Source: Treponema sp.
Lineage (GTDB): Bacteria > Spirochaetota > Spirochaetia > Treponematales > Breznakiellaceae
Direction of reading: 5' to 3'
Length of the DNA: 5,046 nt
Assembly: GCA_009784995.1 (NCBI GenBank)
Contig: WQXE01000135.1
Coordinates: 1-5,046 of the forward strand
The position numbers and the translations under genes were made by a program. How positions within the stretch are numbered: the stretch's first letter is position 1; every line of letters starts with the position of its first letter. The notes beneath the pieces are model-generated. The model searched no databases, had not been told where the DNA came from, and worked only from the letters and a program-made list of their open reading frames with translations. Below, piece after piece: positions 4,925 through 5,046 of the stretch.

Positions 4925-5046
4925 ATGCACATTAGCGAATATTTTTTGGTTTTCCCCGAAGGTGATGTTCAGGAGATAGGGGGCAGACTCCCCTTTAACG
5001 CTCTGGTTGATATGAATGGAAACGTACTTTCCCTGCCCTTGCCAAC
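4925..5046 (+). CDS. Unrecognised protein, N-terminal 40 residues (cut by window edge)
   Basis: An ATG at 4925 opens a frame with no stop to the end of the window, giving 40 complete residues that begin MHISEYFLVFPEG and end LSLPLP. An in-frame TGA at 4916-4918 lies just upstream, and no other ATG, GTG or TTG lies between. The peptide has no signal sequence or membrane helix and looks like ordinary soluble protein, with a mixture of acidic residues, hydrophobics and a NALVDMNGN stretch. I do not recognise the family. There is no convincing Shine-Dalgarno sequence before the ATG; a possible -10 element ends only five bases upstream, so the message may be leaderless. It is divergent from mraZ, so the two could share control through the 186-bp gap. 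The short length leaves some chance that the frame is not a gene, or that the true start is the TTG at 4946 or the ATG at 5012. Confidence 0.6.
   Translation, partial: MHISEYFLVFPEGDVQEIGGRLPFNALVDMNGNVLSLPLP

Noticed and set aside
4978..4994. Small hairpin AGGGG/CCCCT with a 7-base loop, followed by TTT
   Set aside because: The stem has only five pairs, the T run is too short for a terminator, and it lies inside the open plus-strand frame, so it is probably coding sequence by chance.
1..5046. Search for mobile elements, CRISPR arrays, tRNA or rRNA genes and a new multi-gene system
   Set aside because: No transposase-like frames, spaced repeat array or RNA gene folds were seen. Apart from the divergent fragment, every minus-strand gene belongs to a well-known cell-wall and division cluster.

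Overview
This window is one end of a division and cell-wall (dcw) gene cluster, read on the minus strand. In transcription order, right to left, it holds mraZ, rsmH (mraW), a small ftsL-like gene, murF, mraY and the 5' part of ftsW, which runs off the left edge. A divergent plus-strand gene begins near the right end and runs off that edge. The gene order has no ftsI/pbp, murE or murD between the ftsL-like gene and mraY. Going from memory of spirochete genomes (Borrelia and Treponema type clusters), this compact order fits a spirochete, most likely a Treponema-like organism. That assignment is an inference. The DNA is AT-rich, yet alanine is mostly encoded by GCG.

Layout: 1-542 is the N-terminal half of FtsW, a SEDS-family septal glycosyltransferase. 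552-1631 is MraY, which makes lipid I. 1621-3039 is MurF, which adds the terminal dipeptide to the UDP-MurNAc peptide. 3026-3322 is a 98-residue single-pass FtsL/DivIC-like protein. 3315-4274 is RsmH, the 16S rRNA m4C1402 methyltransferase. 4274-4738 is MraZ, the cluster's transcription factor. 4739-4924 is a 186-bp divergent control region. 4925-5046 is the start of an unrecognised plus-strand gene.

The minus-strand genes form one tightly packed operon. Successive genes overlap by 1, 8, 14 and 11 bp, and the last pair is separated by 9 bp. No terminator or internal promoter is evident. Each later gene has its ribosome binding site inside the gene before it or across that gene's stop codon, which suggests translational coupling. 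MurF and MraY carry out consecutive steps in making the peptidoglycan precursor. FtsW and the FtsL-like protein would use that precursor at the septum.

The clearest regulatory signal lies just ahead of mraZ. A good sigma-70-type promoter (TTGACG, 16 bp, TAAAAT) is followed directly by four TGGGA-like repeats at an exact 10-bp step, which match the known MraZ operator pattern. The last repeat ends on the first base of the mraZ start codon. I see no mobile element, CRISPR array, RNA gene or new multi-gene system. The most interesting points are this operator array, a seven-G run where a one-base loss would fuse the ftsL-like gene to murF, and the possibly leaderless divergent gene.
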